Assembly: GCA_963727415.1 (NCBI GenBank)
Contig: CAVSGF010000005.1
Span: 310,001-374,000 of the forward strand
Length of the DNA stretch: 64,000 bases
Reading direction: 5' to 3'
Origin: DASQPR01 sp963727415
GTDB taxonomy: Bacteria; Actinomycetota; Actinomycetes; Mycobacteriales; Micromonosporaceae
Below are positions 51,633 through 59,819 of the stretch, in pieces. Position numbers and translations under genes: made by a program. Under the pieces are notes generated by a model. That model did not search any database and had not been told where the DNA came from. It saw nothing but the letters and a program-made list of their open reading frames with translations. Every line of letters starts with the position of its first letter. Within the stretch, counting starts at the first letter, position 1.

Positions 51633-52199
51633 GTGAGGCTATTCGTCGCGGCATACCCGTCGGAGGCGGCGCTGCGGTCGTTGCGGCGGCTCGTCGCCGA
51701 TCTCCCGGTCGCCCGATTCGCCTCCGAACACGACGTGAATGTCCGGCTGACCGACCCCGCGCTCTGGCACCTCACCTTGGCATTCCTCGGTGAGGTGCCG
51801 GACATCCGGCTGGCCGACGTGGCGAGCGCGCTGGACGCGGCCGCGGCCGCGACCGAGCCGGCGACCTCGCGCCTGACCGGCGGCGGTACCTTCGGCCGGG
51901 GCCGGTTCACCACGCTGTGGGTCGGGGTGCACGGTGACGGTCTCGGCGCGGTCGCGACCACGGTGCGGGTGGCCTGTAAGCGGGCCCGGGTGCCCTACGA
52001 CCGCAAACCGTTCCGGCCGCACCTGACCGTCGGGCGTCCCGGTGACCGGGCACCCCGCGAGGTCGTCAGGGACACGGTGGACGAGCTGAATCGCTACACC
52101 GGACCGGCATGGGTCACCAGCGAACTGCGCCTGGTCGCCTCGTACCTGGGACCCAAGCCGCAGCATGAAGTGCTGCATTCGGCGCGGCTGAGCCGATAG
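51633..52199 (+). CDS. thpR: RNA 2',3'-cyclic phosphodiesterase (2H family)
   Basis: The 188-residue product begins Arg-Leu-Phe-Val-Ala and has the two His-x-Thr motifs of 2H phosphoesterases, Trp-His-Leu-Thr-Leu-Ala-Phe-Leu-Gly near residue 46 and Arg-Pro-His-Leu-Thr-Val-Gly-Arg near 131. It opens 2',3'-cyclic phosphates on RNA ends; members also ligate tRNA halves in vitro. The GTG start fits the family start exactly. It converges on sepH. Confidence 0.9.
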   Translation: MRLFVAAYPSEAALRSLRRLVADLPVARFASEHDVNVRLTDPALWHLTLAFLGEVPDIRLADVASALDAAAAATEPATSRLTGGGTFGRGRFTTLWVGVHGDGLGAVATTVRVACKRARVPYDRKPFRPHLTVGRPGDRAPREVVRDTVDELNRYTGPAWVTSELRLVASYLGPKPQHEVLHSARLSR

Positions 52200-52206
52200 C
52201 CCGCGT

Positions 52207-53271
52207 TTAGCTGCTCTCGCGCGCGGACGGGCCCGTGCCGAACAGCACATCATCCCAGCTTGGAGCACGCTTGCGCGGCTTCTCGGCGGTGGCCTCGGCG
52301 GCGTCCGGCGAGTCGGCGGCGTTGGTCCGGCGCGGTCGCAGGACCGCAAGCGATGGCACCGCCGGGACCTCCATCGGCGCGTCTGGATCCGGATCGAACG
52401 CACCGCCACCGCGCGGTCGCCCGGAACCTCGGGCCTTCACCGCTTGCGACGCTTCCTGCTCGTCCCGCTCCAGGCCGGCCAGCAGCGCGTCGCGCCCACT
52501 GCGAACCGGGTCCGGGGTGAGGCCCCGGCCCGGCCGGGTCTCGCGTCGGGCGGTGTCCGGTGCCGGCCGCATCGGTTCATGTCCGCCACGGCCCTCGGTG
52601 CGCCCGAAGCCCAGATCGCCGCGGCTGGACTCGCCGCGTGCCGGAGCGCCGATCGAGTGGCCGTGCCGCTCGGTGAGATCCGAGCCGAGCAGCGGCGACG
52701 GGCGGTCGACCGACAGGTACTGCGCCATGTCGTCGTGGGCGGTGACGATCTGCCGGGCCTTGTCCAGCTCCCATATGGCGGTCGCCGTGGCCTTGCCGCT
52801 CGGCCAGGTGGCGACGATCCGCCAGGTCCCGTCGTCGCGACGGTACGCGTCCCAAGAGATCTTCTCGGCATCCACGCCGTGCTGTGCCAGCCGGGTGTCG
52901 ACCACCTGGGCCAGAGTGGCGTTCTTGTCCTGGCCCTTGAGCTTGGTGCGGCGGGCGTGCTGCGCCAGCATCGCGCGTTCCTGCAGCACCGGGCCCGCAT
53001 AGCGGAGGACCCGGTCAACCGGTACGCCGGCGATGCGCGCCACTTCGTCAGCGCTCTCCCCGGCCCGGATGCGCGCCTGGATGTCACGCGGCGACAGGGC
53101 ACCGGCTGGATCCGGAGCCGAGACCGCGGGCGACGAACTGGCCGAGTGATCGGAGTTGAGAGCATTGCTGAGGCGCTCGTCCAACGGCAGCGCCAGCAGC
53201 CGCCCGACCTCGTCGGCGAGGACGAACGCCTGGCCGTCTTCGGAAACGGTAACGAAGCGAACCGGCCGCAT
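52207..53271 (-). CDS. sepH: Septation protein SepH (DUF3071)
   Basis: The 354-residue product has the SepH N-terminal domain with a helix-turn-helix (Ser-Pro-Arg-Asp-Ile-Gln-Ala-Arg-Ile-Arg-x-Gly-Glu-Ser) and a Tyr-Ala-Gly-Pro-Val segment. A long disordered Arg/Asp-rich linker follows, then a conserved C-terminal Arg-Lys-Arg-Ala-Pro-Ser-Trp-Asp-Asp-Val-Leu-Phe-Gly. SepH is an actinobacterial cell division protein that directly stimulates FtsZ assembly. The order sepH-serC-citA resembles the M. tuberculosis Rv0883c-Rv0889c region as I recall it. Confidence 0.92.
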   Translation of the reverse strand: MRPVRFVTVSEDGQAFVLADEVGRLLALPLDERLSNALNSDHSASSSPAVSAPDPAGALSPRDIQARIRAGESADEVARIAGVPVDRVLRYAGPVLQERAMLAQHARRTKLKGQDKNATLAQVVDTRLAQHGVDAEKISWDAYRRDDGTWRIVATWPSGKATATAIWELDKARQIVTAHDDMAQYLSVDRPSPLLGSDLTERHGHSIGAPARGESSRGDLGFGRTEGRGGHEPMRPAPDTARRETRPGRGLTPDPVRSGRDALLAGLERDEQEASQAVKARGSGRPRGGGAFDPDPDAPMEVPAVPSLAVLRPRRTNAADSPDAAEATAEKPRKRAPSWDDVLFGTGPSARESS

Positions 53272-53368
53272 GGCGTACCTCCGTCCCGTTCGCGCGACTA
53301 GAGCATCACCGTACGCTGTTTGCGCCCGTCGCGCTTGCAGGGCACGCCGACCATCCCCGGAAAGCGGC

Positions 53369-54517
53369 CTACAAACCGGTTCTTAGCTGCTCGATCACGT
53401 AGTCGATGCACAATGTCAGCGCCTCGACATCGCCCGGATCGATCGATGGGAACATGGCTATTCGAAGCTGGTTGCGGCCGAGCTTGCGGTACGGCTCGGT
53501 ATCGACGATGCCATTGGCTCGCAAGGCGGCCGCGATCTGATCGGCGTTGATCGACGCATCGAAGTCGATGGTGCCCACGACGTTCGAGCGGTGCGCGGGC
53601 TCGGCGACGAACGGCGTCGCGACGTCTGAGCGCTCGGCCCAGCCGTACAGGATGGAGGCGCTTTCCGCGCATCGCTTGGTGGCCCAGGCCAGGCCGCCAT
53701 GCTCGTTCAGCCAGTCGGTCTGTGCCCGGGCCAGGAACACGGTGGCCAGGGCCGGGGTGTTCAATGTCTGGTTCTGTCGCGAGTTTTCAATCGCGCTGGT
53801 CAGATCCAGGAAGGCCGGGATATAGCGGCCGGAGCCGCGGATCTGGTATGCGCGCTCGATCGCGGCCGCCGACAGCAGCGCTATCCACAGGCCGCCATCG
53901 GAGGCGAAGCCCTTCTGTGGCGAGAAGTAGTAGGCGTCGGTCTGCCTGATGTCCACGTCCAGGCCGGCCGCCGCCGACGTGGCGTCGTGCAGCATCAGCG
54001 CGCCGGTACCGGCGCCGACCCGCCGGACCGGGACCGCCACCCCGGTCGAGGTCTCGTTGTGCGTGGTGGCGTAGGCATCGACGCCGCCCGCACCGGACAA
54101 CTCGGCCGCCGAGCCGGCCGGCGCGGTGATCACGATCGGATCGGCGAGGAACGGCGCCGCCGCCACCGCCTTGGCGAACTTGGCGCCGAACTCGCCGAAT
54201 GACGCGAGTTGCGCCCGGTCATTGATCAGGCCGAAGGTCGCGACGTCCCAGAACGCGTGGGTTCCGCCCAGGCCGAGCACCACCTCGTACCCGTCAGGAA
54301 GCGAGAACAGATCGGCCAGACCACGTCGCAGCGCGCCCACCTGATCCTTGACCGGGCCCTGCCGGTGCGAGGTCCCCAGGTAGCTGGCTCCGGTGGCGGC
54401 CAGGGCGGCCAGCGCCTCCGGGCGGACCTTGCTGGGACCGCTGCCGAACCGGCCGTCGGCGGGTTTGATCGAATCCGGGATCCGGATCGAACCGGGCGTG
54501 GGGATCTGCGCGCTCAC
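53369..54517 (-). CDS. serC: Phosphoserine transaminase
   Basis: The 382-residue product is a mycobacterial-type SerC. It starts Ile-Pro-Asp-x-Ile-Lys-Pro-Ala-Asp-Gly-Arg-Phe-Gly-Ser-Gly-Pro-Ser-Lys and has the PLP lysine K202 in Ser-Pro-Gln-Lys-Gly-Phe-Ala-Ser. It ends with the Gly-Arg-Asn-Gln-Leu-Arg-Ile-Ala-Met-Phe-Pro motif. It makes O-phosphoserine from phosphohydroxypyruvate in serine synthesis. GTG 54517 is chosen as the start; the longer upstream frame reads into citA in the wrong frame. Confidence 0.93.
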   Translation of the reverse strand: MSAQIPTPGSIRIPDSIKPADGRFGSGPSKVRPEALAALAATGASYLGTSHRQGPVKDQVGALRRGLADLFSLPDGYEVVLGLGGTHAFWDVATFGLINDRAQLASFGEFGAKFAKAVAAAPFLADPIVITAPAGSAAELSGAGGVDAYATTHNETSTGVAVPVRRVGAGTGALMLHDATSAAAGLDVDIRQTDAYYFSPQKGFASDGGLWIALLSAAAIERAYQIRGSGRYIPAFLDLTSAIENSRQNQTLNTPALATVFLARAQTDWLNEHGGLAWATKRCAESASILYGWAERSDVATPFVAEPAHRSNVVGTIDFDASINADQIAAALRANGIVDTEPYRKLGRNQLRIAMFPSIDPGDVEALTLCIDYVIEQLRTGL

Positions 54518-54608
54518 CCCGCCATCCTCGCATGCCTTCAAGTGGCGGCCCGGCCGCTGTTCCGGCAGGTGGAACAGCAGCCGGGCCGGCGCGATGATCC
54601 TTGTGGGA

Positions 54609-55709
54609 TCAGTGGTTGATCGTGTCCCAGCCCTCGACGTCGTTGGGCTTGCGCGAACCCGGGCCGATGTACGCCGCCGACGGGCGGACCAGCCGCTGCA
54701 GCTTCTTCTGCTCCAGCACGTGCGCGCTCCAGCCGGCCACCCGGGCACAGGTGAACATGGAGGTGAACATGTGCGCCGGCACCTCGGCGAAGTCCAGCAC
54801 CACCGCCGACCAGAACTCGACGTTGGTGGCCAGCACCCGGTCCGGCTTGCGAGCGTGCAGTTCGGCCAGCGCCGCTTTCTCCAGCGCCTCGGCCACCTCG
54901 AAGCGCGGGGCACCAAGCTCGCGGGCGGTCCGCCGGAGCACGCGGGCCCGCGGGTCCTCCGCCCGGTAGACGCGGTGGCCGAAGCCCATCAGCCGCTCAC
55001 CCCGGTCGAGCACGTCCTTGACGTACTTGTCGGCGTCGCCCATCCGCTCGACGCCTTCGATCATGTGCAGTACGCGGGACGGTGCGCCACCGTGCAGCGG
55101 CCCGGACAGCGCGCCGATGCCGGAGGAGATGCACGCCGCCACGTCGGCGCCGGTGGACGCCACCACGCGGGCGGTGAAAGTGGAGGCGTTCATGCCGTGC
55201 TCGGCGGCCGACATGAAATACGCGTCAACGGCCTTGACGTGCCGGGGGTCCGGCTCGCCACGCCATCGCTTCATGAACCGCTCGACGATCGTGCTGGCCT
55301 TGTCGATCTCCTTCTGCGGCACCGCCGGCAGGCCCAGCCCGCGCGCGGCCTGGGCGACGAACGACAGCGCGGTGACCGACACCCGGGCCAGGTCCTCCCG
55401 AGCTTGATCGTCGGAGATGTCGAGCAACTGCCCGAGGCCCCAGTACGGCGCCAGCATGGCGACCGCGGACTGCACGTCGACGCGAATATCACCGGAGTGA
55501 ACCGGCACCGGGAACGGCTCGGCCGGCGGCAGGCCCGGCCCGAACTTCCCGTCGACCAGCAGCGCCCAGACGTTGCCGAACGAAACGTTGCCGATCAGAT
55601 CTTCGATGTCGACGCCCCGGTAGCGCAATGAGCCGCCGGCTTTGTCGGGCTCGGCGATCTCGGTTTCGAAGGCGACGAGGCCCTCCAGGCCCGGCTTGAA
55701 ATCGGACAT
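54609..55709 (-). CDS. citA: Citrate synthase 2
   Basis: The 366-residue product matches CitA of M. tuberculosis closely: Val-Pro-Gly-Leu-Glu-Gly-Leu-Val-Ala-Phe-type start, Leu-Arg-Tyr-Arg-Gly-Val-Asp-Ile-Glu-Asp-Leu, Ala-Ala-Glu-His-Gly-Met-Asn-Ala-Ser, and the catalytic Gly-Phe-Gly-His-Arg-Val-Tyr-Arg. It condenses acetyl-CoA and oxaloacetate to citrate. ATG 55709 follows AGGAG. It is a single gene between serC and a divergent pdxH. Confidence 0.92.
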   Translation of the reverse strand: MSDFKPGLEGLVAFETEIAEPDKAGGSLRYRGVDIEDLIGNVSFGNVWALLVDGKFGPGLPPAEPFPVPVHSGDIRVDVQSAVAMLAPYWGLGQLLDISDDQAREDLARVSVTALSFVAQAARGLGLPAVPQKEIDKASTIVERFMKRWRGEPDPRHVKAVDAYFMSAAEHGMNASTFTARVVASTGADVAACISSGIGALSGPLHGGAPSRVLHMIEGVERMGDADKYVKDVLDRGERLMGFGHRVYRAEDPRARVLRRTARELGAPRFEVAEALEKAALAELHARKPDRVLATNVEFWSAVVLDFAEVPAHMFTSMFTCARVAGWSAHVLEQKKLQRLVRPSAAYIGPGSRKPNDVEGWDTINH

Positions 55710-55942
55710 CTCTTCGCTCCTGAACTCCAGCGTTCGCGGATCACTTCGTGGCACGTCCCGCCACTTGCCATATTGCCTGGTGGGACAGGGTGGTGCGAGC
55801 TAACCGATGGTGCCGTTGGCGACATCCTTCTCTTAACGCTCGCTCAAGTCACCACGCCGTGGTCGAAGTGTGTTCCGCGCGACACTGACTTCGCGTCGCA
55901 GCGAGAGCGCGAAACGATACCGACGTCGGAGAGGATGTCCAG

Positions 55943-56608
55943 GTGACGCACGCAGATGACGCCAGCGCGAACCTGTCCCGGATGCGACGCTCGTACGGCG
56001 ACCAACCATTGGGTGAGACGGATCTGGCCGAGAGCTGGCTCGCGCAGTTCCGGAGCTGGTTCGACGACGCCGTAGCCGCCGGGCTGCCGGAGCCCAACGC
56101 GATGATCGTCGCCTCGGCGAACACGGACGGCCGGCCCAGTGCCCGTACCGTGCTGCTCAAGTCCTTCGACGAGCGTGGCTTCGTCTTCTACACCAACTAC
56201 ACCTCGCGCAAGGGTGCTGAACTGACCGCGAATCCCAGGGCCAGCCTGGTCTTTCCGTGGTTCGCGATGAAGCGGCAGGTGGTGGTGGTCGGCGACGTCA
56301 CCCGGGTGGACCGGGGCGAGACGGAGGCGTATTTCGCGAGCCGCCCCCGCGAGTCGCAACTCGGCGCCTGGGCGAGCCCGCAATCCCAGCCGGTCCCCGA
56401 TCGTGCCACCTTGGACGAGATGTACCGCCAGACGTCGGAGCGGTTCGCCCCTGGGGCGTCGATCCCGGCTCCGCCGCACTGGGGCGGCCTGCGGGTCCGC
56501 CCGCGGTCGGTGGAGTTCTGGCAGGGCCGGACCGGACGGCTGCACGATCGGCTGCGGTTCGTGGCCGGAGTTACCGGTACCTGGAGCTTGGAGCGACTGG
56601 CACCGTGA
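55943..56608 (+). CDS. pdxH: Pyridoxamine 5'-phosphate oxidase
   Basis: The 221-residue product is a full PdxH. The first signature is Pro-Asn-Ala-Met-Ile-Val-Ala-Ser, then Ser-Ala-Arg-Thr-Val-Leu-Leu-Lys-Ser-Phe-Asp-Glu-Arg-Gly-Phe (FMN and substrate binding), Phe-Tyr-Thr-Asn-Tyr-Thr-Ser-Arg-Lys, and the C-terminal Pro-x-x-Trp-Gly-Gly-Leu-Arg-Val-x-Pro. It makes PLP with FMN and oxygen, serving enzymes such as the neighbouring SerC. GTG start; the stop overlaps an MFS gene (GTGA). Confidence 0.95.
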   Translation: MTHADDASANLSRMRRSYGDQPLGETDLAESWLAQFRSWFDDAVAAGLPEPNAMIVASANTDGRPSARTVLLKSFDERGFVFYTNYTSRKGAELTANPRASLVFPWFAMKRQVVVVGDVTRVDRGETEAYFASRPRESQLGAWASPQSQPVPDRATLDEMYRQTSERFAPGASIPAPPHWGGLRVRPRSVEFWQGRTGRLHDRLRFVAGVTGTWSLERLAP

Positions 56609-57915
56609 CGAGCCTTGACGAGGCCGAGGTGGGGTCCGGCCCGGGCTCGGTCGAGGCGCCGCCTGCCCCCAAGCGCGGTGTCGCCCATATCGCGATCGAC
56701 ATCCGGCCGCTGCGCCACCCGGCGTACCGCCGGATGTTCATCGGCGGCGCCACCTCGTTCTTCGGATCCCAGCTCACCGCGGTCGCGGTCCAGGTCCAGA
56801 TGTACGACATGACGCACTCGTCGTTCTGGGTCGGCCTGATCGGCATAGCCGGGCTGATACCGCTGCTGATATTCGCGCTGTGGGGCGGTGCGCTCGCTGA
56901 TGTCCTGGACCGCCGCCGCCTGCTGTTGATCAGCTCGTTTCTGATGTGGACGGTCACTGTGGGCCTGCTGGTCCAATCAGCGCTCGGCCTGAACCGGCCG
57001 TTGCTGCTGCTGGCCCTGGTGGCGGTGCAGTCGGCGGCGGTCGCGGTGACCATGCCGACCCGCCAGGCGATCATCCCGCGGATCGTGCCGCTGGGGGAGA
57101 TCCCGCAGGCGAACACGCTCAGTTACACCATGTCCAACGTCGCTACCGTGGCCGGCCCGCTCGCGGCCGGTTTGCTCATCGCCAACGCGGACATCGCGTG
57201 GGCGTACGCCGTTGACGCGGCCACCTTCACGCTCGCCTTGTGGGCGGCGTTCCGGCTGCCGGCGTTGCCACCGGAACCGGCCGGCGGAACGGCCGAGCGA
57301 CGGGGCGGATGGGGCGACATCATGTCCGGCCTGCGCTACCTGGCGACGACTCCGGTCTTGTTGCTGTCCTTCGCCGTGGACATCGTGGCGATGGTGCTCG
57401 CCATGCCCCGGGCGCTGTTTCCGGCGGTCGCCGCCGATCGATTTGGCACCGGCGCGATCGGCTGGCTGTACAGCGCGATCGCAATCGGCTCGGTGGTGGC
57501 CGGCGTGACATCGGGCTGGATTGCCCGGGTCCGGCGACAGGGTCTGGCGCTGATCGTGGCGGTGGTGGGCTGGGGGATCGCGGTGGCGGCGGCCGGGATG
57601 GCGGGATCCCTGTGGCTCGCGGTGCTGCTGCTCGGCGTCGGCGGCGCGGCGGACCTGGTCAGTGCCGTGTACCGGCAGACCATGTTGCAGACCTACGCCC
57701 CCGATGAGTTGCGCGGCCGTATGCAGGGAGTATTCACGGCCGTCGTGGCCGGTGGACCGAGGCTGGGCGACCTGCGGGCCGGGGCCACGGCGGCGGCGTT
57801 CGGCACCACCGCGGCATGGGTCGGCGGTGGGATCGCCGCCGCGGTGGTTGCCATCGCGCTCGGCTCGGCGTTCCCCGCGCTCGCGAGATACACGGTCGGC
57901 AAACCGGTGCGTTAA
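56605..57915 (+). CDS. MFS exporter coupled to pdxH
   Basis: The 436-residue product has an acidic N-terminal tail and 12 helices with MFS_3-type features (His-Pro-Ala-Tyr-Arg-Arg-Met-Phe, Gly-Gly-Ala-Leu-Ala-Asp-Val-Leu-Asp-Arg-Arg-Arg). The GTG start overlaps the pdxH stop. Its substrate is unknown; the coupling is an arrangement, not proof of a B6-related role. Confidence 0.85.
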   Translation: MTSLDEAEVGSGPGSVEAPPAPKRGVAHIAIDIRPLRHPAYRRMFIGGATSFFGSQLTAVAVQVQMYDMTHSSFWVGLIGIAGLIPLLIFALWGGALADVLDRRRLLLISSFLMWTVTVGLLVQSALGLNRPLLLLALVAVQSAAVAVTMPTRQAIIPRIVPLGEIPQANTLSYTMSNVATVAGPLAAGLLIANADIAWAYAVDAATFTLALWAAFRLPALPPEPAGGTAERRGGWGDIMSGLRYLATTPVLLLSFAVDIVAMVLAMPRALFPAVAADRFGTGAIGWLYSAIAIGSVVAGVTSGWIARVRRQGLALIVAVVGWGIAVAAAGMAGSLWLAVLLLGVGGAADLVSAVYRQTMLQTYAPDELRGRMQGVFTAVVAGGPRLGDLRAGATAAAFGTTAAWVGGGIAAAVVAIALGSAFPALARYTVGKPVR

Positions 57916-57924
57916 TGTCGGCGG

Positions 57925-58842
57925 ATGCGGTTATCCGGAGCGCAGTACGACATCACTGACGGCGCCCATCACGCGGTCGTCGTCGAGGTCGGTGGTGGGT
58001 TGCGCAGCTATCAGGTGAACGGGTCCGATGCCGTTGACGGCTACTCCGCCGAAGAGGTATGCCCCGGCTCGGCCGGGCAGATCCTGGCGCCGTGGCCGAA
58101 CCGGATCCGGGATGGCCGGTTCACCTTCGGTGGTGCCGACTACCAGCTGGCACTGTCCGAGGCGCCCGCGCACAATGCCATCCACGGCCTGACCCGGTGG
58201 GCGCGCTGGATCGCGCTGGAACAGGCGCCATCGTCGGTCACGATGGGATGCGATCTGGTACCGCGGCCCGGCTATCCGTGGCCGTTGCGGTTGCGGACCA
58301 CGTGGACCGTGTCGGCTGACGGCCTGACCGTGAGCCACGCCGTGATGAACGTCGGCGATGAGCCCTGCCCGTTCGGCCTCGGCGCTCACCCGTACCTGGC
58401 AATCGGCGGGCTCGCCGTCGACGACGTCGTCCTGACCGTTCCGGCGGCCAGCCGGTTGCTCACCGACGGCCGGTCACTGCCGATCGGCGCGGCGAAGGTG
58501 GCTGGCAGCGCCTACGACTTCACCGAGGGCAAACGCATCGGCGCGGCGAAGCTGGACACCGCGTTCGGTGGCCTGCAGCGCGGCTCGGACGGCCGCTCGG
58601 TGGTGCGGCTGGCCCGTCCGGACGGCAGCCCGATCGCCCAGATCTGGTCGGATCGCTCGTTCCCGTGGTGGCAGGTGTACACGGGAGACACGCTGCCCGA
58701 GCAACGGCGCCGGCGGTCGGTCGCGGTCGAACCGATGACCTGCCCGCCGGATGCGTTCCGGTCCGGGCGCGACGTGGTCACCATCGCGCCGGGCGCGTCG
58801 TGGACCGGTACCTGGGGGATCAGCACGGCGATGGTGGTCTGA
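57925..58842 (+). CDS. Aldose 1-epimerase family protein
   Basis: The 305-residue product has a beta-sandwich galactose-mutarotase pattern: Ala-Pro-Trp-Pro-Asn-Arg-Ile-Arg-Asp-Gly-Arg-Phe near residue 54, Ala-His-Asn-Ala-Ile-His-Gly as catalytic His region, Gly-Ala-His-Pro-Tyr, and a C-terminal Glu-Pro-Met-Thr-Cys-Pro-Pro-Asp-Ala-Phe. It interconverts sugar anomers or binds related sugars. The ATG follows shortly after the MFS stop; a nitroreductase gene starts at the next base after its TGA. Confidence 0.88.
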   Translation: MRLSGAQYDITDGAHHAVVVEVGGGLRSYQVNGSDAVDGYSAEEVCPGSAGQILAPWPNRIRDGRFTFGGADYQLALSEAPAHNAIHGLTRWARWIALEQAPSSVTMGCDLVPRPGYPWPLRLRTTWTVSADGLTVSHAVMNVGDEPCPFGLGAHPYLAIGGLAVDDVVLTVPAASRLLTDGRSLPIGAAKVAGSAYDFTEGKRIGAAKLDTAFGGLQRGSDGRSVVRLARPDGSPIAQIWSDRSFPWWQVYTGDTLPEQRRRRSVAVEPMTCPPDAFRSGRDVVTIAPGASWTGTWGISTAMVV

Positions 58843-59457
58843 GTGGAGTTCGCCGAGGTCGTCCGCAAACGGCGGATGGTACGCAACTACGACCCCGACC
58901 GGCCGGTACCCGATGCCGCGCTCGATCAACTCCTGGAGTACGCCATCCGGGCACCCTCTGCCGGGTTCTCCCAGGGTTGGGGTTTCCTGGTGCTGACCAC
59001 GCCGGATGAGCGGGCCGCGTTCTGGGCGGCGACCACCTCCGAGGGCCCGGCCGATTCGTGGCTGCTCGGCATGCGTAACGCTCCGGCGATCGTGGTCATC
59101 CACTCGTGCAAGTCGGCTTATCTCGATCGCTATGCCGAACCGGACAAGGGATGGAGCGACCGGGACGAGAGCCGGTGGCCAGTTCCGTTCTGGCACATCG
59201 ACGCCGGCTTCGCGAGCCTGATGATGATGCTCGGCGCCGTCGATTCCGGTCTGGTCACCTGCTTCTTCGGAATTCCGCCCGAGCACACGGCAACCTATCG
59301 GACCTCCTTCGACGTCCCTATTGAGTACGACCCGATCGGTGTGCTGACCATCGGCTACCCAGCCCCGGACCGGAGGTCTCCGTCGCTCAAGCGTGGCCGG
59401 CGCGGTGTCGACCAGGTGGTACATAGGGGTCGATGGTCGGCAAGCCGGGGCGAATAG
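58843..59457 (+). CDS. Nitroreductase family protein
   Basis: The 204-residue FMN protein has the Arg-Lys-Arg-Arg-Met-Val-Arg-Asn-Tyr start, Arg-Ala-Pro-Ser-Ala-Gly-Phe-Ser-Gln-Gly for FMN contact, and a C-terminal Thr-Ile-Gly-Tyr-Pro. The middle has an Ala-Phe-Trp-Ala segment and a Trp-His-Ile-Asp-Ala-Gly motif. It reduces nitro or related compounds with NAD(P)H. GTG start directly after the epimerase stop, so it is cotranscribed. Confidence 0.88.
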   Translation: MEFAEVVRKRRMVRNYDPDRPVPDAALDQLLEYAIRAPSAGFSQGWGFLVLTTPDERAAFWAATTSEGPADSWLLGMRNAPAIVVIHSCKSAYLDRYAEPDKGWSDRDESRWPVPFWHIDAGFASLMMMLGAVDSGLVTCFFGIPPEHTATYRTSFDVPIEYDPIGVLTIGYPAPDRRSPSLKRGRRGVDQVVHRGRWSASRGE

Positions 59458-59498
59458 CCAGGGCTAGGATCGAGCCGACGAGTGGGAGGGCGCCCGGC

Positions 59499-59819
59499 GT
59501 GATCTTCAAAGCTGTCTCCGAGGGCCGGCCGTATCCGGACCATGGGTTGACGCTGCGCGAGTGGGCTCAGATCCCGCCCCGGCCGGTGCGTCTGGATCAG
59601 CTCGTCACGACCAAGCGTGAGCTCGGCCTCGATCGGCTTCTCGCGGAGGACTCAACGTTCTACGGCGATCTGTTCCCGCACGTGGTCCAGTGGGAGGGCG
59701 TGCTCTACCTGGAGGATGGCCTGCACCGAGCACTGCGCGCGGCATTGCAGCAGCGCACCACAATCCATGTCCGGGTCCTTGGACTTCCCCGGCCGGAGAC
59801 GGCTACCGTTGGCCAATGA
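59499..59819 (+). CDS. Conserved actinobacterial protein with a ParB-like DGxHR motif
   Basis: The 106-residue product reads Arg-Pro-Tyr-Pro-Asp-His-Gly near the start, then Pro-Pro-Arg-Pro-Val-Arg-Leu-Asp-Gln-Leu-Val-Thr-Thr-Lys, and Leu-Tyr-Leu-Glu-Asp-Gly-Leu-His-Arg-Ala. Asp-Gly-x-His-Arg resembles the nucleotide-binding motif of ParB/sulfiredoxin proteins, so a ParB-like fold is possible. Close relatives are widespread in streptomycetes with no firm function. GTG 59499 follows GGGAGGG. The stop overlaps the acyl-CoA dehydrogenase start (ATGA). Confidence 0.7.
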   Translation: MIFKAVSEGRPYPDHGLTLREWAQIPPRPVRLDQLVTTKRELGLDRLLAEDSTFYGDLFPHVVQWEGVLYLEDGLHRALRAALQQRTTIHVRVLGLPRPETATVGQ